From Streptomyces showdoensis (GTDB lineage Bacteria > Actinomycetota > Actinomycetes > Streptomycetales > Streptomycetaceae): 64,000 bases of DNA. Where the stretch lies: positions 138,936 to 202,935 of the forward strand of contig NZ_BAAAXG010000013.1 of NCBI RefSeq assembly GCF_039535475.1, read 5' to 3'. The notes beneath the pieces were generated by a model that did no database searches, had not been told where the DNA came from, and was given only the letters and a program-made list of their open reading frames with translations. Positions 26,252-35,839 of the stretch are shown here, piece by piece. Positions within the stretch are counted from its first letter, which is position 1. The number at the start of each line of letters is the position of its first letter. The translations under genes were made by a program, and so were the position numbers.

Positions 26252-27916
26252 GTGGCATTCAATGCGGCAGCACGCGGCGTCGTGAACCCGTCGGACCACC
26301 GGGGCGGAACGCTCAGGTACGTCCGCACGGACGACTTCGACTCGCTCGACCCGGCCGACACGTACTACGCGTACACCTGGAACTTCATCCGGCTCATCGG
26401 GCGCCCGCTGGTCGGCTACCGCACCGGCGGGGACGGCGGCCCGCTGCTCGTGCCGGACCTGGCCGAGGCGCTCGGCGAGGCCTCCGACGACAACCGCACC
26501 TGGACCTACCGGCTGCGCGAGGGGATCCGGTTCGAGGACGGCTCCCCGGTCACCTCGCGGGACGTGGCGTACGCGGTGCTGCGCGCCGCCTTCCCCGAGC
26601 GGGTCTACGAGGGCCCGGCCGCCCGCGGGGGCCCCGCGTACTTCCGCCAGTACCTCACGGGCCCGGAGGGCATCGAGACGCCGGACGAGCGCACCCTCGT
26701 GTTCCGGCTGCGCGAACCCTTCGCCGCCTTCGACTACTTCGCCGCGCTGCCCACGACCATCCCGGTGCCGCGCGGGCGGGACACCTTCCCCCGGTACCGG
26801 CTGCGGCCGGTGTCCTCGGGCCCGTACCGCATCGACGCGTACGCGCCGGGGGCGGAGCTGACGCTCGACCGCAACCCGCACTGGGAGGCGGCGACCGACC
26901 CGGTGCGGACGGCCCTGCCGGACCGGATCACGGTCCGGCTCGGGGTGAGCGGGGCGGAGGTGGACCGCATCCTGCTCGACGGGGAGGCGGACATCGACCT
27001 GGCCGGCGTCGGCGTGCAGCCGGCGACGCAGGCGCGGATCCTGGCCGAGCCGGCGCTGCGGGAGCGGGTGGACAATCCGACCACGGGCTTCGTCTGGCTC
27101 TACTGCATCAACCAGAACATCGGCCCGCTCGCGGACGTGCACGCCCGTCGCGCCGTGCAGTACGCGACCGACAAGGCGGCGATGCTCCTCGCCTACGGCG
27201 GGGACCCGGCCGGCGAGATCGCCACCACCCTGCTCCCCGCCTCCGTGCTCGGTCACTCCCCCTTCGACCGCTACCCCGTCGGCCCCGAGGGGACGGGCGA
27301 CCTGGAGGCGGCCCGGCGGGAGCTGGCGCTGGCCGGCCTGCCGGAGGGCTTCACCACCCGGATCGGTGCCCGCGAGGACCGGACCAAGGAGTGGAACGCC
27401 GCGCTCGCCCTGTCGGCGGGGCTGGCCCGGGTCGGCATCCGGGCCGAGGTGGTGCCGTACTCCTCGGGCGACTACTTCACGAAGGCGGTCGGGGTGCCGG
27501 CGTACGTGCGGGAGCACGGCATCGGGATCGTGATGTTCGGCTGGGCGGCCGACTTCCCGGACGGCTACGGCTTCCTCCAGCAGATCGCCGACTCCCGCGC
27601 GATCAAGGAGACGGGCAACCAGAACCTCGGCGAGCTGGCCTCCGCGCGGATCGACGGACTGCTCGACCGGGGCGCGGCGACGCGCGACGAGCGGGAGCGC
27701 GCCCGGATCTGGGCGGACGTGGACCGGGCCGCCCTGGACGAGGCCGTCATGTGCCCCTACATGTACGTCAAGTCCGTGCTGTTCAGGGGGGCGAGGACCG
27801 CGAACGTCCTGATGTCCCCGGCGTACGGGATGTACGACTACGCGGTGCTCTCGGTGGCCGGGGACGGGGCGGCCTCCGGGCCGGACGGGGGCACGACCGG
27901 GGGCACGAACGGCTGA
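26252..27916 (+). CDS. oppA2: OppA-like oligopeptide-binding protein without signal peptide (second copy)
   Basis: A 554-residue SBP_bac_5 protein, clearly paralogous to the preceding gene: both share AAARG-V/A-NP at the start, D-F/V-DSLDPA, TWTYRLREGIRF, DVHARRAVQYATDKAAML and a WAADFPDGYGFL/WGADYPTEYGFL segment. The GTG at 26252 is preceded by CGGAGAA. Again no signal peptide is present, and the residues before the family core are too few to hold one. The last 20 residues are Gly/Thr/Asp rich. It lies 45 bp after the first copy. Confidence 0.85.
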   Translation: MAFNAAARGVVNPSDHRGGTLRYVRTDDFDSLDPADTYYAYTWNFIRLIGRPLVGYRTGGDGGPLLVPDLAEALGEASDDNRTWTYRLREGIRFEDGSPVTSRDVAYAVLRAAFPERVYEGPAARGGPAYFRQYLTGPEGIETPDERTLVFRLREPFAAFDYFAALPTTIPVPRGRDTFPRYRLRPVSSGPYRIDAYAPGAELTLDRNPHWEAATDPVRTALPDRITVRLGVSGAEVDRILLDGEADIDLAGVGVQPATQARILAEPALRERVDNPTTGFVWLYCINQNIGPLADVHARRAVQYATDKAAMLLAYGGDPAGEIATTLLPASVLGHSPFDRYPVGPEGTGDLEAARRELALAGLPEGFTTRIGAREDRTKEWNAALALSAGLARVGIRAEVVPYSSGDYFTKAVGVPAYVREHGIGIVMFGWAADFPDGYGFLQQIADSRAIKETGNQNLGELASARIDGLLDRGAATRDERERARIWADVDRAALDEAVMCPYMYVKSVLFRGARTANVLMSPAYGMYDYAVLSVAGDGAASGPDGGTTGGTNG

Positions 27917-28043
27917 CACGATGCGGCGTTCACGGGCGTGAGGGCCGCGTTGTCTGATACGAAGGACGTGGGCCGGTGGGTCGTCGACTCCCCGGCCCCT
28001 TACTCGACCCCGAATGAATACTTATTCCGAAAGGCGAAACTTC

Positions 28044-29219
28044 ATGCATAATGACGCAGCGGTCCCGCAGGGGTTCATCGTCCACACCGCGCCCGTGGGC
28101 ATCGAGGAGGACGGCCGCGACGACCTGTGCGTCATCGCCTCGCAGGCCCCCGCGCGGACCGCCGCCGTCTTCACCCGCTCCCGGTTCGCCGGCCCGTCCG
28201 TGACGCTCTCGCGGGCCGCGGCGGCCGACGGCAGCGCGCGCGGCGTGGTCGTCGTCGCCCGCAACGCCAACGTCGCCACCGGCGAGCAGGGCGCGCGCAA
28301 CGCCGTCACCGTGCGGGACTCCGCCGCCCGGGCCCTCGGCATCGACCCCGGGGAACTCCTCATCGCCTCCACCGGGGTGATCGGGCGCCAGTACCCCCTG
28401 GAGCGGATCGTCGGCCACCTGGACGGCCTGGCCTGGCCCCCGGCGGGCGAGCCCAAGACCATGGGGACGGCGGCACGGGCGATCATGACCACCGACACCC
28501 GCCCCAAGTGCCTGAGCGTCCGGATCGGCGACGCGACCCTCACCGGCATCGCCAAGGGCGTCGGCATGCTGGAGCCGGACATGGCGACCCTGCTGACCTT
28601 CTTCGTCACCGACGCCGAACTCGACCCGGAGACCCTGACGGCGGTCTTCAAGCGGACCATGGACGTCACCTTCAACGCCGTGTCCATCGACACCGACACC
28701 TCCACCTCCGACTCCGCCGCCCTCTTCGCCAACGGCCTGGCGGGCCCGGTCGACCCCGAGGCCTTCGAACGGGCCCTGCACACCGTGGCGCTGGGCCTGG
28801 TGAAGATGATCGCGTCCGACGGCGAGGGGGCGTCCACCCTGATCCAGGTCGAGGTCGAGGGCGCCCGCGACACCGCCCAGGCCAAGCGGGTCGGCAAGGC
28901 CGTGGTCAACTCCCCGCTGGTCAAGACCGCCGTCCACGGCGCCGACCCGAACTGGGGGCGGGTCGTGATGGCCGTAGGGAAGTGCCAGGACGACCTGGAC
29001 ATCGACCCGGAGAACGTCACCGTGCGCTTCGGCGACATCGGCGTCTACCCGCCCGGGGCGGACGAGGACGAGCGCCGCGAGTCCGTGGCCGCGTACCTGA
29101 AGGCCAACGAGGAGGTCGTGATCGGCATCGACCTCGGCATCGGGGACGGCAGGTTCACCGTGTACGGCTGCGACCTGACCGAGGGGTACGTGCGCCTCAA
29201 CTCCCAGTACACGACCTGA
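28044..29219 (+). CDS. oat2: Ornithine acetyltransferase (OAT2/ArgJ family)
   Basis: A 391-residue N-terminal-nucleophile enzyme. The self-cleavage site is in KGVGMLEPDMATLLTFF, between Ala181 and Thr182, with the TTDTRPK and SIDTDTSTSD segments of the substrate pocket. In S. clavuligerus OAT2 moves acetyl groups between ornithine and glutamate and is thought to help arginine supply or late acylation. I chose the ATG at 28044 (AAAGG nine bases upstream, start MHNDAAVPQGF); an ATG at 28014 would add ten atypical residues. The gene ends the plus-strand arm of the cluster and is followed by a terminator. Confidence 0.92.
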   Translation: MHNDAAVPQGFIVHTAPVGIEEDGRDDLCVIASQAPARTAAVFTRSRFAGPSVTLSRAAAADGSARGVVVVARNANVATGEQGARNAVTVRDSAARALGIDPGELLIASTGVIGRQYPLERIVGHLDGLAWPPAGEPKTMGTAARAIMTTDTRPKCLSVRIGDATLTGIAKGVGMLEPDMATLLTFFVTDAELDPETLTAVFKRTMDVTFNAVSIDTDTSTSDSAALFANGLAGPVDPEAFERALHTVALGLVKMIASDGEGASTLIQVEVEGARDTAQAKRVGKAVVNSPLVKTAVHGADPNWGRVVMAVGKCQDDLDIDPENVTVRFGDIGVYPPGADEDERRESVAAYLKANEEVVIGIDLGIGDGRFTVYGCDLTEGYVRLNSQYTT

Positions 29220-29236
29220 CGCCCCCGCCCCGGCAC

Positions 29237-29273
29237 GGCGGCCGGGACCGGCCCTCACCCCGTCCCGGCCGCC
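29237..29273 (+). terminator. Terminator after the clavam cluster
   Basis: GGCGGCCGGGAC and GTCCCGGCCGCC form a perfect 12-bp stem with a 13-base loop, 17 bp after the oat2 stop. It marks the right border of the cluster. Confidence 0.75.
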
Positions 29274-29458
29274 TCCACCGCCTCCGCCGGCGCGGCGGGC
29301 GGGATCCGCGCGTCGTCGGTGAGGGGCGCGGACGGGGTCGTGGGGGCGGGTCCTCCCCGGGACCCGGTGCGCATCCCGCCGATCCGTGCGTCGTTGGTCA
29401 CGCCGTACGACGCGTCCTCACGCGTCCGTCCGCACGCATCTCCATCGGAAGGCGGAGC

Positions 29459-29689
29459 ATGAAGTCCAGGATCCTCCACTGCGTTCTGTTGGCCGGGGCC
29501 GTCACCCTCGGCTCCGCCGGAGCGGCCGCGGCCGCCGGCCCGGGCGACGCCGACGCACCGGCCCCGCGGCCCGCGGCGGCGGACGACCTGCCGAGCGCGC
29601 CCGCGTCGCAGGCCCAGAGCGTGCCCGCCCTCGACCAGGTACCGCTGTCGGGCAACTCGCTCTCGCCGCTGGGCACCCTGCTCGGCTGA
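29459..29689 (+). CDS. Small secreted protein, function unknown
   Basis: A 76-residue precursor with a clear Sec signal (MKSRILHCVLLAGAVTLGSA, cleavage after AAAA near residue 26) and a Pro/Ala/Asp-rich mature part ending SLSPLGTLLG. GGAAGGCGG precedes the ATG. No cysteines are left after cleavage and no chaplin domain is visible. I do not recognise a family. Confidence 0.65.
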   Translation: MKSRILHCVLLAGAVTLGSAGAAAAAGPGDADAPAPRPAAADDLPSAPASQAQSVPALDQVPLSGNSLSPLGTLLG

Positions 29690-29694
29690 CCGCC

Positions 29695-30417
29695 CTACGC
29701 CCCGTCGCCCCCGTCGCCCCCGTCCACTCCTTCCGCCGCTTCAGCTCCTTCAGCCCCTTCCGTCCCGGGGGCCGGGCGCCGGGCGTAGGTGAAGAGGTGG
29801 TCCTCGGGGGCCGCGCGGGTGTCGTCGGGGGTGAAGGACGACACCGCGTGGTGGAGGACGTCGAGGCCGCAGTCCTCCCGCTGGAGGCGCAGGTACTCCT
29901 CCTCGGAGAAGCTGGAGACCCTGACCGTGCGGTCCATCCAGACGATCTCGACGTCCTCCACGTCGGCGGGCACGGTCGCCGTCACCAGGAAGCCGCCCGG
30001 TGCCAGCCAGCCGGCCATCCGCTTCAGGGCGGCGGCCGCCTCGGCGCGGCTCATCATCAGCAGCGGGAAGAACGCGCACACCGCGTCGAAGCCGCCCTCC
30101 GGCGCGTCGAAGGAGCGGACGTCGGACCGTTCGAAGCGGGCCCCGGGCACCTGCGAGGCCGCCAGGGCGACCATCTCCCCGGACACGTCGATGCCGGTCA
30201 CCTCGCAGCCGGCCCGCACCAGGAGCTCGGCCACCGGGCGTCCGGTGCCGCTGCCGACGTCGAGGACCCTGGCCCCCGCGTCCAGCCGCGCGGTGAGCCA
30301 CTCGACCGCCGCCAGCTGGGCCGGCAGGCGGCCGAAGGCGCGTTCGTAGTCGATGCCCAGTCCGTCGAACAGCTCGGCCGCCGTCACCGGCAGCCCCTTC
30401 GTACCGTCGTCGTCCAT
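29695..30417 (-). CDS. Class I SAM-dependent methyltransferase
   Basis: A 240-residue methyltransferase with ARVLDVGSGTGRPVAELL (motif I), VTGIDVSGEMVALA (acidic strand) and a FDAVCAFFPLLMMS post-II motif. Substrate is unknown. The ATG at 30417 follows GGAGGGACAAGGA. The C-terminal 20 residues are repeats of Gly-Glu/Asp-Ala (EGAEGAEAAEGVDGGDGGDG), likely a disordered tail. The gene converges on the small secreted protein gene with only 5 bp between stops. Confidence 0.8.
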   Translation of the reverse strand: MDDDGTKGLPVTAAELFDGLGIDYERAFGRLPAQLAAVEWLTARLDAGARVLDVGSGTGRPVAELLVRAGCEVTGIDVSGEMVALAASQVPGARFERSDVRSFDAPEGGFDAVCAFFPLLMMSRAEAAAALKRMAGWLAPGGFLVTATVPADVEDVEIVWMDRTVRVSSFSEEEYLRLQREDCGLDVLHHAVSSFTPDDTRAAPEDHLFTYARRPAPGTEGAEGAEAAEGVDGGDGGDGA

Positions 30418-30566
30418 TCCTTGTCCCTCCGGTCGTCCGGTCGCCCTGTCGCGGGCCCCGCGTTTCCCGGCGCGTCGGGACGCCCGGCCCATGCGGACGG
30501 GACGGCGGGCGCGGGACGGTGTCGGGGCGGGGGACACGCTCCCGCACAGCATCGCAGGGGGTCGGC

Positions 30567-31220
30567 ATGACCGGTACGGGGGAAGACGGGCGCGCTTGGG
30601 GATGGGGCGGCATCGTGACCGCCCTCGCGGGGGTCGGGGTGATCGTCGCCTCGGGGCCGCTGTGGCCCTTCGAGGAGGCAGATCTCGCCGACAACGCGGC
30701 GATGGTGGCCCGGTTCGACGACACCACCATGTGGTGGGCGTTCGCCACCCAGGTCGCCTTCACGCTGGCCGCGTTCGGGTCCGTGCTCTTCGGGGCGGGG
30801 CTCAAGCGGCGGCTGGAGCGCCAGTGCCCGGCCGGGAGCCTGGTGCCGATGACCGCGTTCCTCGGGATGCTGCTCACCGGGGCGTTGAGCCTGGCCGGGT
30901 GCGGGATGGGGACCGAGGCCTTCCACCAGATCCGCAACCGGGCCGCGAGCGATCCGGACACCGTCATGTCCTCGGTGGGGCAGCTCGGCACCTACGGCTG
31001 GCTGTGGTCCGGGCTGCTGCTCACCGCCGGCGCCCTGGCCGTGGCCGCGTTCCGGCAGGGGGCCGTCGCGCGGTGGATCGGGGTGGTGAGCGTGGCCTTC
31101 GGGCTGCTGCTGGCCGTGACGCAGCTGACCCCGTTCCAGTACCTGGCCCTGATGGTCGGCGTACCGTACCTGCTCGTCCTCGGAGCCGCCTTCGCGCTGG
31201 GGCGACGCGCCCCGGCGTGA
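30567..31220 (+). CDS. Four-helix membrane protein
   Basis: A 217-residue protein with four or five hydrophobic segments (about 15-35, 58-80, 97-118, 140-165, 175-210). An extracytoplasmic loop 'EEADLADNAAMVARFDDTTM' is visible. No enzyme motif is present. GGGGGTC upstream supports the ATG at 30567. It lies just before the two-component system and could be related to it, but nothing shows this. Confidence 0.65.
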   Translation: MTGTGEDGRAWGWGGIVTALAGVGVIVASGPLWPFEEADLADNAAMVARFDDTTMWWAFATQVAFTLAAFGSVLFGAGLKRRLERQCPAGSLVPMTAFLGMLLTGALSLAGCGMGTEAFHQIRNRAASDPDTVMSSVGQLGTYGWLWSGLLLTAGALAVAAFRQGAVARWIGVVSVAFGLLLAVTQLTPFQYLALMVGVPYLLVLGAAFALGRRAPA

Positions 31221-31259
31221 CCCTGTGACAAGGGCCCGCCGCCTTGAGACCCTTCTGCC

Positions 31260-33329
31260 ATGGGGGACTTGGGGGAGTTCGAGACGGCGGGCGGCGGGCG
31301 ACGGCGCGGCGGCGGCCATCGGGGGGTGGCCGCCGCCGTACTGGTGTCGGCCTGGGGGCTCGCGTCCACCGGGATCGTCCTCGCCGTCGCGGCGGGCGCG
31401 TCCTGGAGCAGCGACCAGGGCTTCTTCCTCGTCGACACCGCCGACGCGCTCGTGTACGGGCTCGTCGCGGCCGTCGTCCTGAGCCGGCGGCTGCACCTCG
31501 TGGGCTGGCTGGTCGCGCTGACGGCGGTGGGCACGGGCGTCTCCGCCCTCGTGGCCCAACTCGGCGTGACGGCCGCGCCGTCGCCGGGCGGGCTGCCGCC
31601 GGGCTGGGTGATCCTGCAGGGTACGGCGTGGGTGCCGGGGACCCTGGCCCTGATGCTCGTCGTGCCGTACCTGCTGACCGAGGAGCGCCCGGCGCGGCCC
31701 GCCCGGGTCGCGATCGGCGTGGGAGCGACCGCCGTCGTGGCCGGGCTCGCCGTCCGGGTGACCGACCCGTGGCCGTGGCCCGCGGCGGGCGGGTCGTTCT
31801 CGCCGCTGGCGATCCGCAGCGAGGCCTGGGCGCGCCTCGCTCCGCCGGTCGACCGGGGCATCCTGGTCGCCGTCGTGCTGCTCGGGTTCACGGCCGCCGG
31901 ACACGCGGCCCTGCGCCGGTACCGGGACCCTGCCGCCCGGGGCCTGGGCTGGCTCGCCATCGGTGTCGCGCTGATCTCGGCCACGTTCGTCCCGCTGCTC
32001 GTGTGGCCGGAGGGCGAACCCGGCCCCGCCATCGCCCTCTTCACCCCGCTCGCGCATCTGGCCTCGCAGGCCTTCTTCCCGGCCGCCATCCTGGTCACGG
32101 TGCTGCGGCGGCGCATGTTCGGCATCGACCTGGCCGTCAGCCGGACCCTCGTGTGGACGCTCCTCACGGGCCTGCTGGTGGCCGGCTACCTGACCGCGGT
32201 CGCGCTCCTCGGGCTGCTGCTGCCGGGCGACGGCACCGTGGCGCGGGTGCTGGCCACCGCGGCGACCGCGGCGGGGTTCCAGCCGGTCCGCGGCTGGCTG
32301 CAACGGCGGGTGGACCGGCTCGTGTACGGGGAGGCTGCCGCGCCCGCGCTCAGCCGGGTCGGGCGGCACCTGGGGAGCGCGGGCACCCCGGAGGAGGCGC
32401 TCGCGGGGATGGCGGAGTCCATCGCGGTCTCCTTCAACCTGGGCGGCGTACGGATCCTCGACGGGGACGGGGACGGGGTCGGGGACGGAGCCGCGGACGC
32501 GCGCGTGGCCCGGGCCGGCTTCCGGAAGGCGGCGGACGACGTGGCGGTCCCGCTGGTGGTCCGGGGCGAGCCGGCCGGTGTGCTGCTGGTGACCCCGCGT
32601 CCCGGGGAGCGCCTGGACCGGCGGGCACGCGCGGCCCTCGACGAGGTGGCGCCGCTGGTCGCCACGGCCGTGCAGCTGGCGGCCGTCACGCGGGCGCTGC
32701 GGGAGTCGCGCGGGCGGCTTGCCGCGGCCCGGGACGACGAACGCCGACTGCTGCGAAGGGAGTTGCACGACGAGATCGGTCCCGCGCTGGCCGGCGTGGG
32801 ACTGGCGCTGTCGGCCGCCCGCACCCTGCTGCCGGAGGGCGCGGACCGGGCCGACGAGCTGCTCGCGCGGCTGCGGGAGGAGGTGGACGCCCGGGTGGAG
32901 GAGGTGCGGGTGCTCGCGCGCGGCCTGGTTCCGCCGGTGCTGGCCGAGCTGGGCCTTGCGGCGGCGCTGCGGGAGTTGGTGATGCGCTACGAGGCGGACG
33001 GGCTGACGGTGATGGTGCGGGAGCGGGGCGAGGGGCTCGACCGCACGCCTCCGGAGGTGGCGGGGGCGGTGTACGCGATCGTCGCGGAGGCCATCCGCAA
33101 TGTGTCGCGGCACGCGCACGCGCGCCTGTGCACGGTGGAACTCGGCGCGGAGGACGAGTTGTTGGACGTCTCGGTGCAGGACGACGGGAGGGGCATGCCC
33201 GCGGATGCGCGGCACGGGATCGGCACGGTGTCGATCCGCGAACGCGCGGAGGGCGTCGGCGGCACGGCCGTCTGGAGCCCCGGCGCGTCGGGCCGGGGCA
33301 CCCGGCTGGAGCTGAGGCTGCCGTGCTGA
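31260..33329 (+). CDS. Membrane sensor histidine kinase (NarL/DesK-type)
   Basis: A 689-residue kinase. Seven or eight transmembrane helices fill residues 20-310, a GAF-like region lies near 365-470, the dimerisation helix carries RRLLRRELHDEIGPALAGVG with phospho-accepting His503, and the HATPase domain has AIVAEAIRNVSRHAHAR (N box) and DDGRGMPADARHGIG (G1). It phosphorylates the response regulator encoded by the next gene, with which it overlaps by 7 bp. The many-helix input domain suggests sensing within or at the membrane; the signal is unknown. Confidence 0.9.
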   Translation: MGDLGEFETAGGGRRRGGGHRGVAAAVLVSAWGLASTGIVLAVAAGASWSSDQGFFLVDTADALVYGLVAAVVLSRRLHLVGWLVALTAVGTGVSALVAQLGVTAAPSPGGLPPGWVILQGTAWVPGTLALMLVVPYLLTEERPARPARVAIGVGATAVVAGLAVRVTDPWPWPAAGGSFSPLAIRSEAWARLAPPVDRGILVAVVLLGFTAAGHAALRRYRDPAARGLGWLAIGVALISATFVPLLVWPEGEPGPAIALFTPLAHLASQAFFPAAILVTVLRRRMFGIDLAVSRTLVWTLLTGLLVAGYLTAVALLGLLLPGDGTVARVLATAATAAGFQPVRGWLQRRVDRLVYGEAAAPALSRVGRHLGSAGTPEEALAGMAESIAVSFNLGGVRILDGDGDGVGDGAADARVARAGFRKAADDVAVPLVVRGEPAGVLLVTPRPGERLDRRARAALDEVAPLVATAVQLAAVTRALRESRGRLAAARDDERRLLRRELHDEIGPALAGVGLALSAARTLLPEGADRADELLARLREEVDARVEEVRVLARGLVPPVLAELGLAAALRELVMRYEADGLTVMVRERGEGLDRTPPEVAGAVYAIVAEAIRNVSRHAHARLCTVELGAEDELLDVSVQDDGRGMPADARHGIGTVSIRERAEGVGGTAVWSPGASGRGTRLELRLPC

Positions 33330-33979
33330 GGGTGCTGGTGGTGGACGACCACCCCGTGTTCCGGCTCGGGATGTCGGCGCTGCTGGACTCGCTGCCGGGG
33401 ATCGAGGTCGTGGGCGACGCGGCCTCGGTGGCGGCGGCCGTGACGGCGGCGGCCGAACTGGCGCCGGAGGTGGTGGTGATGGACCTGCACCTGGGCGACA
33501 CGGCCCCGTCGGGGGTGGACGCGACGCGCGAGATCCTCCGGATCCTGCCGCGGGCGGGGGTCCTGGTGGTGACGATGCTGGACGACGACGACGCGGTCTT
33601 CGCGTCCATGCGGGCGGGTGCGCGGGGATACCTCCTCAAGGGGGCGGCGCCCGCGGAGATCGAGCGGGCGGTGCGGGCCGTCGCCAACGGCGAGGTGATC
33701 CTGGGCCCCGCCGTGGCGAGCCGGGCGATGGCGTACCTGCTGGGCCACGCCGCGGCCGGGGGCGGGCCGGTGCCGCTGCCGGAACTGACCTCGCGGGAGC
33801 GGGAGGTGCTGGACCTGGTGGCCCGCGGGCTGGACAACCTGGCGATCTCGCGCCGCCTGACGCTCAGCCCGAAGACGGTCCGCAACCACCTGTCCAACAT
33901 CCTCGCGAAGCTCCAGGCGGCGACGCGCGCGGAGGCCATCGTGCGGGCCCGCCGGTCGGGCCTGGGCGGCGGACCGTGA
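33323..33979 (+). CDS. LuxR/NarL-family response regulator
   Basis: The 218-residue regulator has a receiver domain with Asp9/Asp10, phospho-acceptor Asp54 (VVVMDLHLG), Thr84 and Lys106, and a LuxR-type helix-turn-helix (SREREVLDLVARGLDNLAISRRL ... VRNHLSNILAKL, from about 152). The start is GTG at 33323 inside the 3' end of the kinase gene. It is the cognate partner of that kinase. Confidence 0.92.
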   Translation: MLRVLVVDDHPVFRLGMSALLDSLPGIEVVGDAASVAAAVTAAAELAPEVVVMDLHLGDTAPSGVDATREILRILPRAGVLVVTMLDDDDAVFASMRAGARGYLLKGAAPAEIERAVRAVANGEVILGPAVASRAMAYLLGHAAAGGGPVPLPELTSREREVLDLVARGLDNLAISRRLTLSPKTVRNHLSNILAKLQAATRAEAIVRARRSGLGGGP

Positions 33980-33983
33980 CCGG

Positions 33984-34014
33984 CCGGGGCCCAGACCCGA
34001 CCGGCGGGCCCCGG
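33984..34014. terminator. Hairpin between response regulator and I36 inhibitor genes
   Basis: CCGGGGCCC and GGGCCCCGG form a perfect 9-bp stem around a 13-base loop, placed between converging genes. Confidence 0.65.
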
Positions 34015-34018
34015 AGGG

Positions 34019-34612
34019 TCAGACCCAGCGGATGGAGGACGCCTCGTCGTCCATCCATCCTCCGCTCCACGCGCCTTCGACGGTGCGGCCGGACTTCCGG
34101 GTGTTGAACCAGCTGTTCTCGTAGTAGATGCCGTGGCAGCCCGCGTACTCCTGGGCGGAGCCGATCTCGTCGCCCCAGTTGAAGCCCGTGTTGTCGTAGA
34201 AGTAGCGGAGGTTGCCCTCCTCGAACTCGACGGTCCCCCAGTCGCCGTCGCATCCGTGGTCCTTGACGAAGGTGAACGAGTGCCCGCCGAAGTTCGCGTC
34301 GTTGTAGACGACCGCGACGACCGTCGCCGCGTTCGCCCCGAGGCCGGCGGCGCGGGCACCCGCGTCGAGCTGCCGCTGGGTGACCGTCCTCGCTCCGGCG
34401 GGGAGGCGTACGGCCCCGTTCGTCGCGTCGGCGATGGCCTGCGCGAAGGTGTCGAAGCAGACCGGCCCCCGCTGGTTCGGCCGCACCGTGCAGTGCTTCC
34501 CTCCACCGCCGTCACCGCTCGTGGCGACGGCGGCCCCCGTGGGACCCGCCAGGGTCGTCAGGGCCGCCACGGCGACCGCCCCGGCCAGGACCGAGTTGCG
34601 TATTCCGAACAT
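34019..34612 (-). CDS. Secreted peptidase inhibitor I36 / beta-gamma crystallin-like protein
   Basis: A 197-residue exported protein: a Sec signal at 1-28 (SVLAGAVAVAALTTLAGPTGA), then crystallin-type Greek-key sequence in the C-terminal half (YNDANFGGHSFTF, GDWGTVEFEEGNLRYFYDNTGFNWGDEIGS, YYENSWFNT). The Streptomyces metalloproteinase inhibitor SMPI has this fold (family I36). Cysteines at GKHCTVRPNQRGPVCFD and DHGCDGD/YAGCHG could form disulfides. A calcium-binding role instead of inhibition is possible. Confidence 0.75.
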   Translation of the reverse strand: MFGIRNSVLAGAVAVAALTTLAGPTGAAVATSGDGGGGKHCTVRPNQRGPVCFDTFAQAIADATNGAVRLPAGARTVTQRQLDAGARAAGLGANAATVVAVVYNDANFGGHSFTFVKDHGCDGDWGTVEFEEGNLRYFYDNTGFNWGDEIGSAQEYAGCHGIYYENSWFNTRKSGRTVEGAWSGGWMDDEASSIRWV

Positions 34613-34725
34613 GTGTCGATGCCTCACCGTCTGGGGGGCGCGGCGGATCCGCGCCGTCGCCCACCACCCTCGCCCCGCCCCCGTCCCGTACGCATGGGGC
34701 GGGGGTCCCGACCGCCCGGGACGTG

Positions 34726-35772
34726 TCAGCCCGGGGTGAGGGCGGCGTACTCCAGCGGGGCGGAGGGGTCGATCGACACGTCCAGCGGGGCGGGTTCGGC
34801 CCCGGACCGTACGAGGAGCTCGCCGACGGCAGCGATCATGGCGCCGTTGTCGGTGCACAGCGTCATCGGCGGCACCCGCAGCTCCACGCCCGCCGCGGCG
34901 CAGCGCAGTTCGGCCAGGCCGCGGACGCGCGAGTTCGCCGCGACGCCGCCGACCACGATCAGGGTCCGCACGTCGTGGGCCGCGCAGGCGGCGAGCGCCT
35001 TGCGGGTCAGCACGTCGGCGACGGCCTCCTGCAGCGCGGCGGCCCCGTCCGCGACCGGGACGTCCAGGCCCTGGAGCCGGTGCTTCTCGACCCAGCGGGC
35101 GGCGGCCGTCTTGAGGCCGGAGAAGGAGAAGGCGTACGGGTCGTCCCCGGGGCGGGTCAGCGGCCGGGGGAAGCGCACGGCGCCCGGATCGCCGTCGCGG
35201 GCGGCCCGGTCGACGGCCGGCCCGCCGGGGTAGGGCAGCCCGAGGATCCTGGCGACCTTGTCGAAGCACTCCCCCGCCGCGTCGTCGAGGGTGTCGCCCA
35301 GGTGCAGGATCGGCTCGCGCACCAGGTCCCGCACCAGCAGGAGGGAGGTGTGGCCGCCGGAGACGATCAGGACCACGCAAGGGGTGGGCAGCGGGCCGTG
35401 CTCCAGGGTGTCGGCGGCGACGTGACCGGCCAGGTGGTGGACGCCGTAGAGCGGGATCCCGGCCGCGTACGCCAGGGACTTCGCCCCCGCGAGACCGACC
35501 TGGAGGGCGCCGGAGAGGCCCGGTCCGGTGGTGACGGCGACCGCGTCGATCGCGTTCAGGCGCAGCCCCGCCCGGTCGAGGGCCTCGCGCACCACCGGCT
35601 GGAAGGACTGGAGGTGCGCGCGGGCGGCGATCTCGGGGACGACGCCGCCGAAGCGGGCGTGCTCGTCCATGCTCGACGCCACCACGTGCGCGAGGAGTCT
35701 CCCGTCCCTCACGATCCCCGCGCCGGTCTCGTCGCACGACGACTCGATCCCGAGCACCACTGGTCCGGCCAC
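34726..35772 (-). CDS. tsaD: TsaD-family tRNA N6-threonylcarbamoyladenosine protein
   Basis: The 348-residue protein of the Kae1/TsaD/YgjD ASKHA family begins [20 protein letters not shown], has metal ligands in [12 protein letters not shown], the nucleotide-binding [11 protein letters not shown] and FSFSGLKTA, and ends with [12 protein letters not shown] and LCTDNGAM. Together with TsaB/E/C it would make t6A37 in tRNA. In Streptomyces the housekeeping tsaD normally sits with tsaE, alr, tsaB and rimI; none are here, so this may be a paralogue. The GTG at 35772 follows AAGGAG. It is divergent from the riboswitch and thioesterase. Confidence 0.88.
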   Translation of the reverse strand: MAGPVVLGIESSCDETGAGIVRDGRLLAHVVASSMDEHARFGGVVPEIAARAHLQSFQPVVREALDRAGLRLNAIDAVAVTTGPGLSGALQVGLAGAKSLAYAAGIPLYGVHHLAGHVAADTLEHGPLPTPCVVLIVSGGHTSLLLVRDLVREPILHLGDTLDDAAGECFDKVARILGLPYPGGPAVDRAARDGDPGAVRFPRPLTRPGDDPYAFSFSGLKTAAARWVEKHRLQGLDVPVADGAAALQEAVADVLTRKALAACAAHDVRTLIVVGGVAANSRVRGLAELRCAAAGVELRVPPMTLCTDNGAMIAAVGELLVRSGAEPAPLDVSIDPSAPLEYAALTPG

Positions 35773-35839
35773 TGCCCCACTCCTTCTTGCTTGCAGGCTG
35801 CACCTGCAATATATGTGCAATAAGGAGGGCGGGTGCACT

